A DNA stretch of 64,000 bases from Aphanomyces cochlioides (taxonomy: Eukaryota; Oomycota; Saprolegniomycetes; Saprolegniales; Verrucalvaceae), in contig JAHQRK010000031.1 in assembly GCA_019828595.1 (NCBI GenBank), positions 717,935 to 781,934 on the forward strand. Reading direction: 5' to 3'. Position 1 is the stretch's first letter. Every line of letters starts with the position of its first letter. Below, piece after piece: positions 30,739-44,379 of the stretch. The notes under the pieces are model-generated. The model was not told where the DNA came from, did no database searches, and worked only from the letters and a program-made list of their open reading frames with translations. The position numbers and the translations under genes were made by a program.

Positions 30739-31095
30739 TTCTTCCATTGACTGTCGTGTCACACTAATTATGCAAATTTCATACTATATATTAATTTTAA
30801 CATTAATTTAAATAATGGCCCCCACTGTTGGAAATTCCCCAATAGGGGGTCAAAAAGCCCCACTTTTGTGAAAGCCCCCACTTTTGACATAATAGTCCCA
30901 CTTTTGGTAAAATCAATAAAATAGTCCCCACTTTTGGCAAAAGTCCCTGGAAATATTGTTCATATAAGTTTTTACAGTATTCTGTTGTGCAGGTTTATTA
31001 AATTTCAAAGTGAGATTCCAACTGATGTTCATTTCCAAATATGCCGACTTTGTTCTGTCTTGTCGTCGGGGAGGGAACACCTTTCTCTGTGGACG
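30739..31095 (+). repeat. Palindrome-centre spacer 2 (large centre)
   Basis: Same orientation as spacer 1, with GGGGGTCAAAAAG where spacer 1 has GGGGCCAAAAAG. It separates CRN-K4 and CRN-K5. The truncated CRN 5' end is at 31041-31095. Confidence 0.85.
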
Positions 31096-31150
31096 TTGCC
31101 ATGGTAAACGAATTTCAAAGTGAGATTCCAACTGATGTTCATTTCCAAAT

Positions 31151-32862
31151 ATGCCGACTTTGTTCTGTCTTGTCGTCGGGGAGGGAACACCTTTCTCTGT
31201 GGACGTTGCTACAAATGCGACTGTGGCAGGTCTCAAGAAAAAGATCAAGGAAGAAAATTCAAACTCTTTGAGATGTGACGCGAAAGAATTACAGCTCTAC
31301 TTGGCGTTGAAGGATAATGCGTGGTTAGAATCGACGAGTCCGCTTGTTGAACGGTTGATGGAGGGCGAGACACCCGATGAAATACAGGAGTACTTGGTCA
31401 AAGCAAACAAAATGAATCCGTTTTCTACACTTGCTAAGGCATTGACGTCCTCCCCTGGTCAAGACCAACTTCATATCTTGGTGGTCGTACCTGAACGTGT
31501 TGCAGTTCCTTCAGATCATCAGCCGAGCAAGAAGCGAAAACTCGAGGACTTTGCGAATATATTATCAGCTCCAGCTTCATTTGCGAAGCGTCAAGGACCC
31601 AATAGTTGGATTTTTCGGCTCAAAGAGTTTGATGGAGTTATTGAATGCCATCGTCTTCCAACTTCCGACAAGAGATCTCTCATTCCACTTGTGCTGCTTC
31701 ATGAAACCTTTGCAAAATTTGAAAGCAATTGCAAAACTATTCATTTTGGCAAGCCAGATTGTGATTTTTCGTCGAGTTTTGCGATGCCGTATCCGGTGTG
31801 CATGATAAAGAAGAAACACTTACAAAGGCGGCACTGAATACACTAGGACGCTATTTGCTTTCTGATTGCCCTCGTGGTGCAAGCATGGTTGCAGCCCAAG
31901 TCGACAATTCTACTTCAGACGGATCCTTTATTTTTGACAACAGGTTATTGCTGAACTTGGAAGTCAAAGTTCAAAAAGGAGATGGAGGTGGCGACCCGAC
32001 GATGCAAAATATCGCGTATTACGTCAAGCATTTGCCCATGCCGGTTGATCGTGTCTTGCCATGCTATTTGTTGGACATTTGTGGTCCGCTTCTGAGCGTA
32101 TTTGGTATTGTCAACGTTACTGATGAATATGCTCTGTGCGAACCTCTTGTGACGAGTGTTCCGTTGCTTTTCTTCGACAATGTTGGACTGATGACGACGG
32201 GAGTCCGTGTATGTGCGTCTTTGAAAGCTGCGTTGCGAGACCTGACCAGTTCCCAATATGTCGCTTCGCGTGATTTAAATCGAAGTAGATTTCCGTACCA
32301 TGATTCAGCTGTGATTGGCGGCGAGAAGGTCAACATCCGGTACTGCAAACAGTTGGAACGTTATGTGTTTTCTGCCATGGTTGTCCAATCTGGCCATGAC
32401 GTTGAAGTTGTTGTCAAGTTTGCAAAGCAATATGGAAGGGAAGTCCACGAGTATTGTGCAGGTCACGAATTTGCTCCAAGATTGTTAGACTTTGAAGTCC
32501 TTCCTAGCAAGTGGATTTTCGTTGGGATGGAGAAACTTGAGCTCAAACCGATTTCGAAAGCTTTGACCGATGCAAAAGTCGATGCAACAGTCATTCGTCG
32601 GCAGGTGCTGGAGATGAAAAATCGACTGGCAGCTGCCAAGCTTGTTCATGGGGATCTTCGTGACGCCAACATCTTATGGGACTACGCCAAGGATCGTGTG
32701 GTGTTGATTGATTTCGACTGGTCTGGAAAGGACACTTGTTACCCGCCATTCATGAATCCCGACATTACGTGGCCGCCAGAGGCTCAGACTAACAAGCCTC
32801 TTCGGATTGAGCACGACGAGTGGTGGATCCATCAGTTGCTGACAAAGTTGGACAAGAAATAA
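31151..32862 (+). pseudogene. Crinkler CRN-K5, one frameshift
   Basis: As CRN-K2, but the C run is interrupted by T (TSSPGQ instead of TSPPGQ), EKLELKP replaces EKLKLKP, and the six-base EGD segment is missing. The five-T break is present. Confidence 0.86.
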
Positions 32863-33245
32863 GTTCAAATTTTTATGCTGCTTCATGTTTATTTGTAGTA
32901 TTCCACTGAGAGTTAAACTTCTCGCATGGCTTCGTCAACTTCACATTTCGAGGGGGATTTCAATATTACGTCGAAGATATACGAGTACTAAAGTGTGAGT
33001 TGAATGAATTTCTTCAAGGGAATTGTTTCAACGAAAATTCGCAATGCTCTATGCGCTTAGGAGCCGCCGTAATAGTAATCACCACGACCATAGTGGCTAT
33101 TTCATTCAGCTCGGTTGAGTCATCATGGACATGGCCTTGGCGAAACCATGTCCATCGAATAAAAAAAGAAATCATAAGCGTTCAATATACATGCCAAAGG
33201 TTTGACAAGACAGAAGTGCGTCAAATTGTTCTCGCTCCGAGCGTG

Positions 33246-34020
33246 AGACCTTGCCAAACACGCGAGGAAATGCGCCATCGCATCCGTACATCTTGCGCAT
33301 TTCGTTGTACTATGTATGGTCAAACATGCTTTCAAATTCTTTTTCCATCAGGTTCGAATCGGCGTGAAGCATCTGAAAGCTACAGGAAACAAGTCAACTT
33401 CGAATAGATCGACACAAATATGTCGTAACCATTTTGTTCACGCACGACTTTTTCCACACGGCGTGCCTTGTGCACTGGATGAAAGCTCGACACTTGTGGC
33501 ACACCGTAGGCGCCAATTTATTGACAAACATCATTGCCGGATTCCAACGATGAGCATGCCTGGAGCTTTCATAAACAGAGCCACGGATAAATCTTCACAT
33601 CGCGGTCAAAGACTTCGAGCGACGCTTTCAATGACGTGATGGGGACCAACATGTCTTGGACGAAGTGGTGGTTGTCGTACAATTCCTTGATTGCATCTCT
33701 TTCTGTCAACTTGAGCAACGACAACTTGGGGAGAACCATCTAGCCAAACAAAAATCTCAACAAAATGTTGTTGCCAAAGGGAATGATGTCTTGAATTTCC
33801 CAAAAGATGCTCCGTGAGTGACGGTGGAAATAGTCGCGGAGAGGAATGTCTTTCGTATCCTGCTTGGAGGCAATCAACTTGGACTCGACGTGCTTGAAAA
33901 ACCTAGGCTTGTGCCAATCTCCACTTGCATTCAGCTAAGAATTGAGTCGATTCACTTCAAAAGGATAGAACTCTCTACCTTGCCACTTTCAGGGTTGTCG
34001 ACCACCGAATCAGCTAGGCT
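33246..34020 (-). pseudogene. DHCR24 relic 5
   Basis: Mirror of relic 4, with the same long CTCGCTCCGAGCG variant. Confidence 0.82.
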
Positions 34021-34453
34021 GAGCATTGCCGAATGCTGGTCCATGGGAACGAGTGGCTCCACGCGAACAGTAAACGTCACATGGTAATTTGCACTTCATT
34101 CTTTTTGAAACAAAAGCACCCGAGCCGTCGTATTTACTCCAAAATATCCATCATATTGATGCTAATTTTTGGACAATGTCGTCTTGTATTCACCACGGGG
34201 GTACGAGATATTTTGCCAGCCAGGGCGAGCCATACACAACGGGGATTTCCTTCCATCGTTATTCCATCCAACAATCTACCATGACAAGCGTAATAAGCAT
34301 CGATGGGTCGCCTTCTCGAGCGCGATACGAGGTTTTAAACTTGCTCAACACGTTCCTTGCGCTTGTTCAGAGCTGAATTGAAGGTCCAACAAGAAAACAA
34401 TCAATGAATTATCAGCAGAAACCCAGCTATAAATGATTAGTTACAGTAGACGA

Positions 34454-35536
34454 TCATATTTGGTCACAATTTGCTATGCTTTGGCGAAATATGGTCATTT
34501 TGTCCTCTAAGGAAAATCCCTCTGACCAGAAATCGTCGAAGTTATACGATGGGTCAATATCTTGCTTCTTCAACGCCTTTGCATAGGCCAATCTTGCCTG
34601 CAAGTTTAAACACCGTTTGAAAGGACGGCCGGGAGATCTGAATTTCAGTGCTTTGCCATCCAAATGACCAAATGTTGTTTTGATGTCAAATTTGCAAGGT
34701 CTTTTGGCTCTTGAAATAGCGTTCATCAGCACTTGCTTTTGTTTGGAATTGCGCATGGCATCCACGAGACGTGTGTTTCGAATGGATTGGTCAAACAGCT
34801 TGAGATAAAAGCAGTCGTTGCGATGGTTGTAAATAAAACTGATTTGGAAATGGTCGAAAGCATATTCCAATGGTTGGAACAACAACAACCCATTTCGTTC
34901 ATCATCGATATCCGATATTTGCATCATGGGGAACGCCAGATATTCGTTACTTCGTCGGAACAAATGCGCAGCTGTCACCAGTGATGCAGGAAACGAGATA
35001 TCGAGTAGGATACATCGGATCCATGTCTCCTTTCGACGATGACAGTCATAATACAAGCATAAATTGGCTTTGAAGTTTGGACTCCGGTCAGACATGGTAG
35101 TAGGACAATCCGTCAGAGCGTGGGGGAGAACTAAATTGAGAAGTTCAAGGCCAACACGCAAATTCGCAGCGCTGAATGCGCCTTCTTCTGGGACCACCAC
35201 CAAGATATGAAGTTGGTGTCGACCAGGGGGAAGAGGGAGTGTCGATTCCTCATCCATTGAAGAAAATGGATCCATTTTGTTTGCTTCGACCAAGTATTCC
35301 TGTATTTCATCGGGCGTCTCGCCCTTCATCAACTGTTGAGCAAGCGGACTCGTCGATTCTAACCACGCATTGTCCTTCACCGCCAAATAAAGCTGTATCA
35401 TATTGGCGTCGCAATGGATTGTATGTGACTTTTTTTCCTTGATCATGTCCTTGAGACCTGCCACAGTCGCTTTTATAGCAACGTCCACAGAGAAAGGTGT
35501 TCTCTCGCCGACGACAAGACAGAACAAAGTCAGCAT
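34454..35536 (-). CDS. Crinkler effector CRN-H4, variant header and linker
   Basis: Intact, 360 residues, the longest H copy. The header is a blend: ERTPFSVDVAIKATVAGLKD with SHTIHCDANM. The linker is unlike H1-H3: SPLAQQLMKGE, MDPFSSMDEESTLPLPPGRH. From LHILVVVPEEGAFS onward it equals CRN-H1. The change is therefore confined to the N-terminal third, as expected from recombination at the CRN junction. Confidence 0.85.
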   Translation of the reverse strand: MLTLFCLVVGERTPFSVDVAIKATVAGLKDMIKEKKSHTIHCDANMIQLYLAVKDNAWLESTSPLAQQLMKGETPDEIQEYLVEANKMDPFSSMDEESTLPLPPGRHQLHILVVVPEEGAFSAANLRVGLELLNLVLPHALTDCPTTMSDRSPNFKANLCLYYDCHRRKETWIRCILLDISFPASLVTAAHLFRRSNEYLAFPMMQISDIDDERNGLLLFQPLEYAFDHFQISFIYNHRNDCFYLKLFDQSIRNTRLVDAMRNSKQKQVLMNAISRAKRPCKFDIKTTFGHLDGKALKFRSPGRPFKRCLNLQARLAYAKALKKQDIDPSYNFDDFWSEGFSLEDKMTIFRQSIANCDQI

Positions 35537-36765
35537 ATTTGGAAATGAACATCAGTTGGAAACTCACTTTGAAATTTAGTAAACCTGCACAACAGAATAC
35601 TGTAAAAACTTATACGAACAATATCTCCAGGTTCCTCAGACCTTTGAAACAAACAGTGAGCACGCGATTTATTAACAGTCGTCGAAGGCATCGAGGGTAT
35701 ATGTGCTTGTAACTTTCGAACCCGATGACAGTTTTCCATGAAAATTTTTGTGTGTTTTGAACTTTGTCAGAGGAATATAAATTCAAAAGAAACGAACTTC
35801 TTAAAGCCGATATTCTGTGAGATATGTTACAAAGAAGGGTGAAACATAGCAAAATAATGCTTTGATAAAAATGACCTTTTAAATTTGATAAATGTTTTGG
35901 TCATTGGTTTGATTTATTTTTGATAATGAACCTCTCACATCGAATATATAGAATAATCACTATACCCTCAGAAGCTTGAACCGGATAGACTACGAAACTT
36001 GATACAGTCATACCTATGTTATTAACATGTAAGCAGCTTTAACCGGATAGATGACGAAACTTGATATCACCTTCAATCATGAACCGGTTGATCAGGCGAA
36101 ATTTCTTTGAAACCACTACACCCCCTGGAGCTGCAGCGTGCGCCAGAAGCATGAACTAAATCTCATCTTGCAACTGAACTTGCCTCCAACGAATTGACGA
36201 AGTCGAAGCAACTGTGGGAGCCTTTGGTATATGATTAAGGTGAGGATTCGATCTTGCTCGCATAATGTTATATTGTTGTATTGTTATTTACACTCTAAAT
36301 TGTGACTGGGGTGAAAAATGTATCTATTTTTCCAAATCTATTTGAAATCTATAGCCAATCAGAATCAAGTATTTGCCTTCTTGACAAAAACACACGCAAA
36401 ACACACATTCAAAACATTACTTTATTGGGTGTACTTTCGTATTACACTTGAGCTCACTATACCTGAATAGTATTTCAATTTTTAGTCAAAAATATTGTGA
36501 GATTCATTCTAAATAGTGAGATGTCTGGAAATGTATCGATTTTTTAATCAATTTCCGAATCTCGCAGCCAATCAGAATCGAATATTTAACTAATTCACGC
36601 AAAACACACCCTAACACACCCTAATACACATGCAATTACTTTGGCCAATATTCGGTTCAACTTGGCTTCAGTATGGTCAAATCGATTTGGAAATGTATTT
36701 GATTTTTGGTCGAAACTACAAATTTGACTGAAATTGACAATACAAATTTCAGTGAAAAAGACAAT
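35537..36765 (-). other. Leader region of CRN-H4
   Basis: Mirror of 25077-26304, with no gene seen. Confidence 0.7.
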
Positions 36766-36767
36766 AC

Positions 36768-38473
36768 TACTCTGGAATTTTTTATATGCAGGTTTTTGTT
36801 CAAACCTCCAAACAACCCTCAATTTTCAGGAAACGACTGTGGATTGGGTATATTTTAGCAAATCAAAGTGCATAGATTCCAATGGTTCTCGTTTCGCCAA
36901 AATCGGAGCAGTGGATCAGGAGAATCTGAATAGTGACCAACTCTATACTTTAATCAAGTCACCTTCACTTGTCTTTGAGATGAATATTGACAACATCCTC
37001 AACACTGAGCCTGTGCGACGCCGAGTCCTGACGAACGAGGAGCGCCGGGCTGTTATGCTACATCTGCTCTCGATCAGCCATGATGGACGGCTACCACATG
37101 GCGCTCTCACAAAGACTGCTTCGATCTTTAAGACAAGCCAAGCCACGGTATCCCGCGTGTGGGATGCTGGAGTTGAATCATTACTCAACGGAGCGCCACA
37201 CGCGATCGTCGACAGCAAGAAATCGAACTGCGGAAGGAAGCCGGTGGATCGGCAGGCCATCAAATCGAAAATCAAGACGATCCCTGTTCACAAGCGACGA
37301 TCCTATCGATCTCTCGCAAAGCAAACCGGTGTTTCGCACACAACAATCCGTAAACTAGTGCGAGAAGGTACAGTGAAGATTCGCAGTAGAACTCTCAAAC
37401 CATCTCTAACAAAGAGTCATGAGCTTGCTAACCTCGAGTTCTGTATGTCAAATGTCGATAATCAACACTGGCGAATGAATTCAATGTACAATGTCGTCCA
37501 CGTGGACGAAAAATGGTTCTGGATGGATGAACTCACTAAGCGAATCTACATATGTGATGACGTAGTTGTCGAAGACTTTGATCGCACCTGCCCCAACAAA
37601 AATGCTCGAACCAAAGTAATGTTCCTGTGTGCCCTTGCGCGCCCAAGACTCGTGAATGGGCTTTGGTTTGATGGGAAATTGGGGATCTGGCCTTTCGTTG
37701 AAGCTCTCCCTGCCAAGCGCTCTAGTCGAAATCGGCCGGCGGGAACAATTGAGACAAAATCGATCAGTGTGACACGAGAAGTCTATCGTGATTTTTGCAT
37801 CAACAAAGTCCTTCCAGCCATTCGATCACGTTGGCCAGTTCCGTTTCGACACGAGAGAATCATTGTTCAGCATGATAACGCTTGAGCGCATGGTATTTGT
37901 GATGATTACTTTGATAGAGAGTGCAAGCGAGACGGTATGTAGAATGATGTAGAACTGGTGTGACTTATGAATAGTTACTATATAGGTTGGAATATAAGCT
38001 GGTCGTTCCAGCCACCAAAGAGTCCTGACCTAAATGTGTTGGACCTCGGTTTCTTTCGTTCTATTCAAACTCTACAATATGAAATCCAGTCGGACACCAT
38101 TGAAGAGCTCATATCTGCCGTTATCGACGCTTATGCAGCCGTGCCAAGACAAACAGCCGACAACATATTCGTCACATTGCAGAGTGTGATGATTCAAGTC
38201 ATGGAGTGCCGTGGGGGAACAAGTTCAAGATGCGCCACTTGTACAAGGCAGGCATGAAATCATCGCCCGAGTCCTTAGATGTCGATCCACAACTGGTGCT
38301 CGATTGCCAAGACTTTCTTCTCGACGCTCAATTGACTAGCAAGATCGGCACACTTACAATCTCGAGCTAGTAGTTCTAATGCATTGGAACATTGCGATGT
38401 GTGTGTCTCAATCCTTCATATATTTATTTCCACAATCGAACGACAAACCTGCATATATAAAATTCCAGAGTAG
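36768..38473 (+). mobile_element. Mariner A element, copy 3
   Basis: Mirror of copy 2. TA duplications at 36766-36767 and 38474-38475, with the same terminal repeats. Confidence 0.9.
36980..38370 (+). pseudogene. Mariner A transposase, copy 3
   Basis: Shared TGA after QHDNA and shared C-terminal frameshift, without the private frameshift of copy 2. Intron at 37935-37985. Confidence 0.88.
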
Positions 38474-38495
38474 TACAGGTTTATTAATTTTTGAA

Positions 38496-39245
38496 GTGAG
38501 TTTACACAAGGACACACCTCTCCTGGACGTTGCTGCTAAAGAGACTATGGGATGTCTCAAGGACAAGATGAAGGAAGAAATTGAGTACACTGGACGTGCA
38601 ATGGATCTAGCTGGATCCCTATGTTGGCGTTGAAGGGTTATGCGTGGTTGTCTGCCGAAGACCGTGATGTGGAATGACATTCCCAAAATGCTGAAGGAAA
38701 CACCGTGACGGCATCGCATGTCAATGCTGAAAGAAGGAAGGAAACCAAGAAGCTTTCCAAGTTCTTTTCTGGGGCGGTGGGTGGTGAGTGCCCCTCATAT
38801 TTCGACGACGACAAAATTCATGTCTTGGTGATCGTACCTGAACGTGTTGCGGTTCCTTCCGCACATTAGCCGCGCAAGAAGAGAAAAATCCAGAAGTTGG
38901 AGAATGAATTATCAGCTCCATCTTCGTGTGCGAAGGGTCGAGGAAAAACCAGTTGGATGTGTTGTCTCAAACAGTTTGATGGACAGATTGAATGCCATCG
39001 TCTTCCAACCTCCAAAGAGAGAGATCTCCTTCCGCTTGTGCTTCTTCATGAAGTCTTTGCAACGTTTGAAAGCAATTGCAAAACTATTGATTTTGGCAAA
39101 CCAGATTGTGATTTTTTCGTCGAGTTTTGCAATGCCATGTCCGATGGATATGAAGTCGAAGTGCCACTTGCAGAGACGGCAGGAAACTGCTGGAAAGCTA
39201 TTTGCCGTATGTCGATGCAAACTACGGGTTTATCCATCGACGAGA
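38496..39245 (+). pseudogene. CRN pseudogene C
   Basis: Mirror of pseudogene B with small changes, for example an added GA in the PPKREISF/SKERDLLP region. Confidence 0.8.
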
Positions 39246-39991
39246 TGTTTTAGATACGTCAAGCTTGACTACCATCCCGTGAAGTCTCTCGACAAAGCGT
39301 ATGACGTATTGTGAAGCCCCAGCGAATGCGGAGGACAAGCATCACTTCGTCGAAGCGTTGTGTTATGTATAACTTGACCTGCGGCGTGGTCATGATTGGT
39401 TCGATGGTCGACAAGCTTGAAAGTGGCAAGGTACGGAATTCTATCGTTTGAAGTGAATTGACTCGTTTCCTAGCTGAACGCCATTGCAGATTCACGTCTT
39501 GGTTTTTCAAGCACGTCGAGTCCAAGTTGATTGCTTCCAAGCAGGATACGGAATAGGTTCCTCTCCGCGACTTTTTCCATCGTCATTCACGGAGCATCCT
39601 TTGGGAAATTTAGGAAGACATGTTCTGTCGTTGAAAGCGTCACTAGTTGAACGCGAAGTAAAGACCTATCTGTTGTGGATCTGTCCCTTCAAGCTCCCTC
39701 CGGAGCCCGGTATGCTGAAGTCGTCGGAGGCAACTACGATGTTTGTCGATATTGGCACCGAACTTCATCCAATTCACACGACACGCCGTGTGGAAAAAGT
39801 GGTGCGTGAACAAAATGGGTACGTTATATTTGTGTCGATCTATTTGAAGTTAACTTGTCTCCTGTAGCTTCCACATGCTCCACACCTGACGGAAGAAGAA
39901 ATTGAAAGCATTTTTTGATCATTCATTGTACATCGAAATGCGCAAGATGTACGGATGCGATGGCGCATTTCCTCGCGTGTTTGGCAAGGTC
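39246..39991 (+). pseudogene. DHCR24 relic 6, fused to CRN pseudogene C
   Basis: Mirror of relic 3. It keeps the ICPFKLPPEPG block and the short CCCGGG variant. Confidence 0.85.
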
Positions 39992-40364
39992 CCGGGAATA
40001 ATTTGACGCACTTCTGTCTTGTCAAACCTTTGGCATGTATATTGAACGCTTATGATTTCTTTTTTTATTCGATGGACATGGTTTCGCCAAGGCCATGTCC
40101 ATGATGACTCAACCGAGCTGAATGAAATAGCCACTATGGTCGTGGTGATTACTATTACGGCGGCTCCTAAGCGCATAGAGCATTGCGAATTTTCGTTGAA
40201 ACAATTCCCTTGAAGAAATTCATTCAACTCACACTTTAGTACTCGTATATCTTCGACGTAATATTGAAATCCCCCTCGAAATGTGAAGTTGACGAAGCCA
40301 TGCGAGAAGTTTAACTCTCAGTGGAATACTACAAATAAACATGAAGCAGCATAAAAATTTGAAC

Positions 40365-42077
40365 TTATTTCTTGTCCAACTTTGTCAGCAACTGATGGAT
40401 CCACCACTCGTCGTGCTCAATCCGAAGAGGCTTGTTAGTCTGAGCCTCTGGCGGCCACGTAATGTCGGGATTCATGAATGGCGGGTAACAAGTGTCCTTT
40501 CCAGACCAGTCGAAATCAATCAACACCACACGATCCTTGGCGTAGTCCCATAAGATGTTGGCGTCACGAAGATCCCCATGAACAAGCTTGGCAGCTGCCA
40601 GTCGATTTTTCATCTCCAGCACCTGCCGACGAATGACTGTTGCATCGACTTTTGCATCGGTCAAAGCTTTCGAAATCGGTTTGAGCTTAAGTTTCTCCAT
40701 CCCAACGAAAATCCACTTGCTAGGAAGGACTTCAAAGTCTAACAATCTTGGAGCAAATTCGTGACCTGCACAATACTCGTGGACTTCCCTTCCATATTGC
40801 TTTGCAAACTTGACAACAACTTCAACGTCATGGCCAGATTGGACAACCATGGCAGAAAACACATAACGTTCCAACTGTTTGCAGTACCGGATGTTGACCT
40901 TCTCGCCGCCAATCACAGCTGAATCATGGTACGGAAATCTACTTCGATTTAAATCACGCGAAGCGACATATTGGGAACTGGTCAGGTCTCGCAACGCAGC
41001 TTTCAAAGACGCACATACACGGACTCCCGTCGTCATCAGTCCAACATTGTCGAAGAAAAGCAACGGAACACTCGTCACAAGAGGTTCGCACAGAGCATAC
41101 TCATCAGTAACGTTGACAATACCAAATACGCTCAGAAGCGGACCACAAATGTCCAACAAATAGCATGGCAAGACACGATCAACCGGCATGGGCAAATGCT
41201 TGACGTAATACGCGATATTTTGCATCGTCGGGTCGCCACCTCCATCTCCTTTTTGAACTTTGACTTCCAAGTTCAGCAATAACCTGTTGTCAAAAATAAA
41301 GGATCCGTCTGAAGTAGAATTGTCGACTTGGGCTGCAACCATGCTTGCACCACGAGGGCAATCAGAAAGCAAATAGCGTCCTAGTGTATTCAGTGCCGCC
41401 TTTGTAAGTGTTTCTTCTTTATCATGCACACCGGATACGGCATCGCAAAACTCGACGAAAAATCACAATCTGGCTTGCCAAAATGAATAGTTTTGCAATT
41501 GCTTTCAAATTTTGCAAAGGTTTCATGAAGCAGCACAAGTGGAATGAGAGATCTCTTGTCGGAAGTTGGAAGACGATGGCATTCAATAACTCCATCAAAC
41601 TCTTTGAGCCGAAAAATCCAACTATTGGGTCCTTGACGCTTCGCAAATGAAGCTGGAGCTGATAATATATTCGCAAAGTCCTCGAGTTTTCGCTTCTTGC
41701 TCGGCTGATGATCTGAAGGAACTGCAACACGTTCAGGTACGACCACCAAGATATGAAGTTGGTCTTGACCAGGGGGGGGACGTCAATGCCTTAGCAAGTG
41801 TAGAAAACGGATTCATTTTGTTTGCTTTGACCAAGTATTCCTGTATTTCATCGGGTGTCTCGCCCTCCATCAACCGTTCAACAAGCGGACTCGTCGATTC
41901 TAACCACACTTTATCCTTCACCGCCAAATAAAGCTGTATCATATCGGCGTCGCAATGGATTGTGTGTGACTTTTTTTCCTTGATCTTGTCCTTGAGATCG
42001 CCCACAGTCTCATTAGCAGCAATGTGCACAGGGAAAGGTGTTCTCTCGCCGACGACAAGACAGAACAAAGTCAGCAT
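40365..42077 (-). pseudogene. Crinkler CRN-K6, exchanged header, two frameshifts
   Basis: Mirror of CRN-K3, with the same H-type header. The C run here has eight bases (41772-41779), so the frame is lost in the other direction. It has RLLLN where K3 has RSLLN. The upstream leader is split by the same four elements. Confidence 0.85.
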
Positions 42078-42337
42078 ACTATTGTGGTTTTAATAAAAGA
42101 AAGTGGAGTCGTGCGGAATAAATTTTGACGCAAGCAAATTGACGTATACAAATTTCAAGTGAAAAGGAATTGAATGCTTCGAACATGTTTTTCAAACATT
42201 TAAAACGTTTGAAATTACACTATTTAACGTTCATGATCGAGAAAATGCTTGCGTAAACATTAAATAGTGTATGCGTCAATTAATTGAAACATTTTCAAAA
42301 CATACCAAATTTCCAGTTGTGGACCCAATCGACAATA

Positions 42338-44244
42338 CCTCTGTTCAATAATTCTTGCAAGTATCAATTTTTTGTCATATTGAAATCAATATTTGAAAAT
42401 ATTCGAAAGTAGAGGTATTTGCTTGTACAGGAAAGTTTGACGATTTTTTGGCACAGATATGTAGAGGAAAAGCAATTTAATTTCACCACAAAAACTACAT
42501 ACAATCTCCCATATAATAAATTTTTACCGTTCTAAGTGACAGTGGTACAATGTACTCATATAAGTGAACGCTTTACCCATCAAATTGCTCCACCCATTTT
42601 CGAGATGGCCCCCAACAAGACCAACTTAACTGACGAGGAGCGTCAAGCAGTTCTCCACCATTTGCTGACAGTCGTCCGTCCAGACGGAACTCTTCCTCGT
42701 GGGGCACTAAAGAACGTTGCGAAAGTTTGATCGTTCGATTGAGACGATCTCCCGAATTTGGCGTCGAGGTGAGTACTCGGCGAATTCCGTCATTTTGTGT
42801 AAAAATGTCTTCCGCCGCAACAAGAATGCGGGACGCAAACCAAGTCATGACATCAAGGAACTGCGTGAACGGCTTTTTAGTATACCAGCGTTAGATCGAA
42901 CCACTCTCCGTGAATTCGCAGGGGCACTTGTCATGCCGTTGTCGACGTTGCACTGGTTGGTCATGAGGTCCATCATATTTTGACTTTTTGCGTCTAGTTA
43001 CGACAAGCGTGGCCTTGTTATCAAACACAGGAGTCATATCAAGCCAAAGTTGACAGAGGCCAATAAGTATGCCCGTTTAAAGTAGTCTGCGGACATGCTA
43101 AGGCAATCCAATGATACATACCAAGTCTGCGACTTGATGGATGTTGTGCACGTGGACGAAAAGTGGTTTTTCATGACCCGGGTGAAATGCAATGTGTACC
43201 TCGTTCCTGGTGAGACCCCGCCCCAGCGTACAACGAAATCGAAACGATTTATCACTAAAGTCATGTTCCTCTCGGCCGTAGCAAGACCAAGGTGGGACAA
43301 TGCCTCGAAACAATGGTTTGACGGAAAAATTGGGACTTGGAGCTTTACTGAAGTCGTGCCTGCATTGCGATCCTCTCAAAATCGTGAGCGTGGTTCTTTT
43401 GTGACGAAACCTTTGAATGTTACCCAAGATGTCTATCGGAGTATGCTTATCAATAAAGTCTTCCCAGCTATCAAGGCTAAATGGCCTGCAGAAGAAAGTC
43501 GAACCATATTTGTCCAACAGGACAACGCAAGGCCGCATGTTGCTGCCAACGATCCCTTGGTGCACTCTCATGGGTGTGCAGATGGATGGAATATTTGCTT
43601 GAAGTGCCAACCCCGAATTCACCGGATCTCAACGTTCTTGACCTTGGATTTTTTTGCTCTTTACAAACACTTGCGTCTCGTGTTCGGTGCAAAACGATTG
43701 ATGTATTGATTGCCGCTGTATTCCAAGCGTGGGATGCGATTGAGCACGACAAGTTGACGCGAAACTTTGCTACACTGCAGAGCTGTATTGTCGAAATATT
43801 GCGTGCAAGTGGTGACAATAACTACAAAATACCGAACATGGGCAAGACGGCGTTGATGAAGTCGGGCTGCCTCCAGAAAGATTCGAATGTCCAAGTGATT
43901 TGGCTGAAAGGAGTTTAGCGGCCTTGGAAGTTGAGGAGCAAGAAACTTGGTTTGAAGCATTGGCGGCAGAAGTCGAAACTTCTATGGAGCTGGCCAATCT
44001 GTGCAACGCAATCGACAACCTTCGAATGACTTCTCTTGATGATGAAGACGGTGGTGACGATGTTGAATGGACATGCGACCTTCCATTGATGCAAGATTAA
44101 TTACCACTTGAGTACACACTGCATTTCATTGAATAATATTGATTGAAAAGAATGATCTGAGTGAAATCTTATTGGATAGCTGAAAATTATATAGCCAATC
44201 AAAAACACGAAAATGATAAACTTGCAAGAATTACTGAACAGAGG
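42338..44244 (+). mobile_element. Mariner B element, copy 2
   Basis: Mirror of copy 1, with TA at 42336-42337 and 44245-44246. Confidence 0.88.
42605..44100 (+). pseudogene. Mariner B transposase, copy 2
   Basis: As copy 1, with extra private lesions. A TAG replaces tryptophan near 43084. One C is missing near 43613, before the SPDLNVLD block. A further frameshift near 43870-43910 breaks the C-terminus. Confidence 0.85.
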
Positions 44245-44379
44245 TAGTATTTGGAAATGAACATCAGTTGGAAACTCACTTTGAAATTTAGTAAACCTGC
44301 ACAACAGAATACTGTAAAAACTTATATGAACAATATCTCCAGGGGGTTGCAGGAAACATTGATACAATAGCTATCGGTT

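Larger units (their letters stand above)
22656..36242 (+). repeat. Direct repeat of window start (copy of 1-13573)
   Basis: Base 22656 onward matches base 1 onward, with offset 22654-22669, through CRN pseudogene, mariner A, leader, CRN-H, DHCR24 relic, CRN-K, spacer and mirror half. Identity with 1-13573 ends at 13573/36242. From there this copy continues symmetrically into mariner A3, while the first copy runs into transposons. Confidence 0.93.
42079..44247. mobile_element. TA-flanked short element disrupted by mariner B, copy 2
   Basis: Mirror of 17597-19767. Its right part ends at the base next to the TA at 44248-44249. Confidence 0.68.
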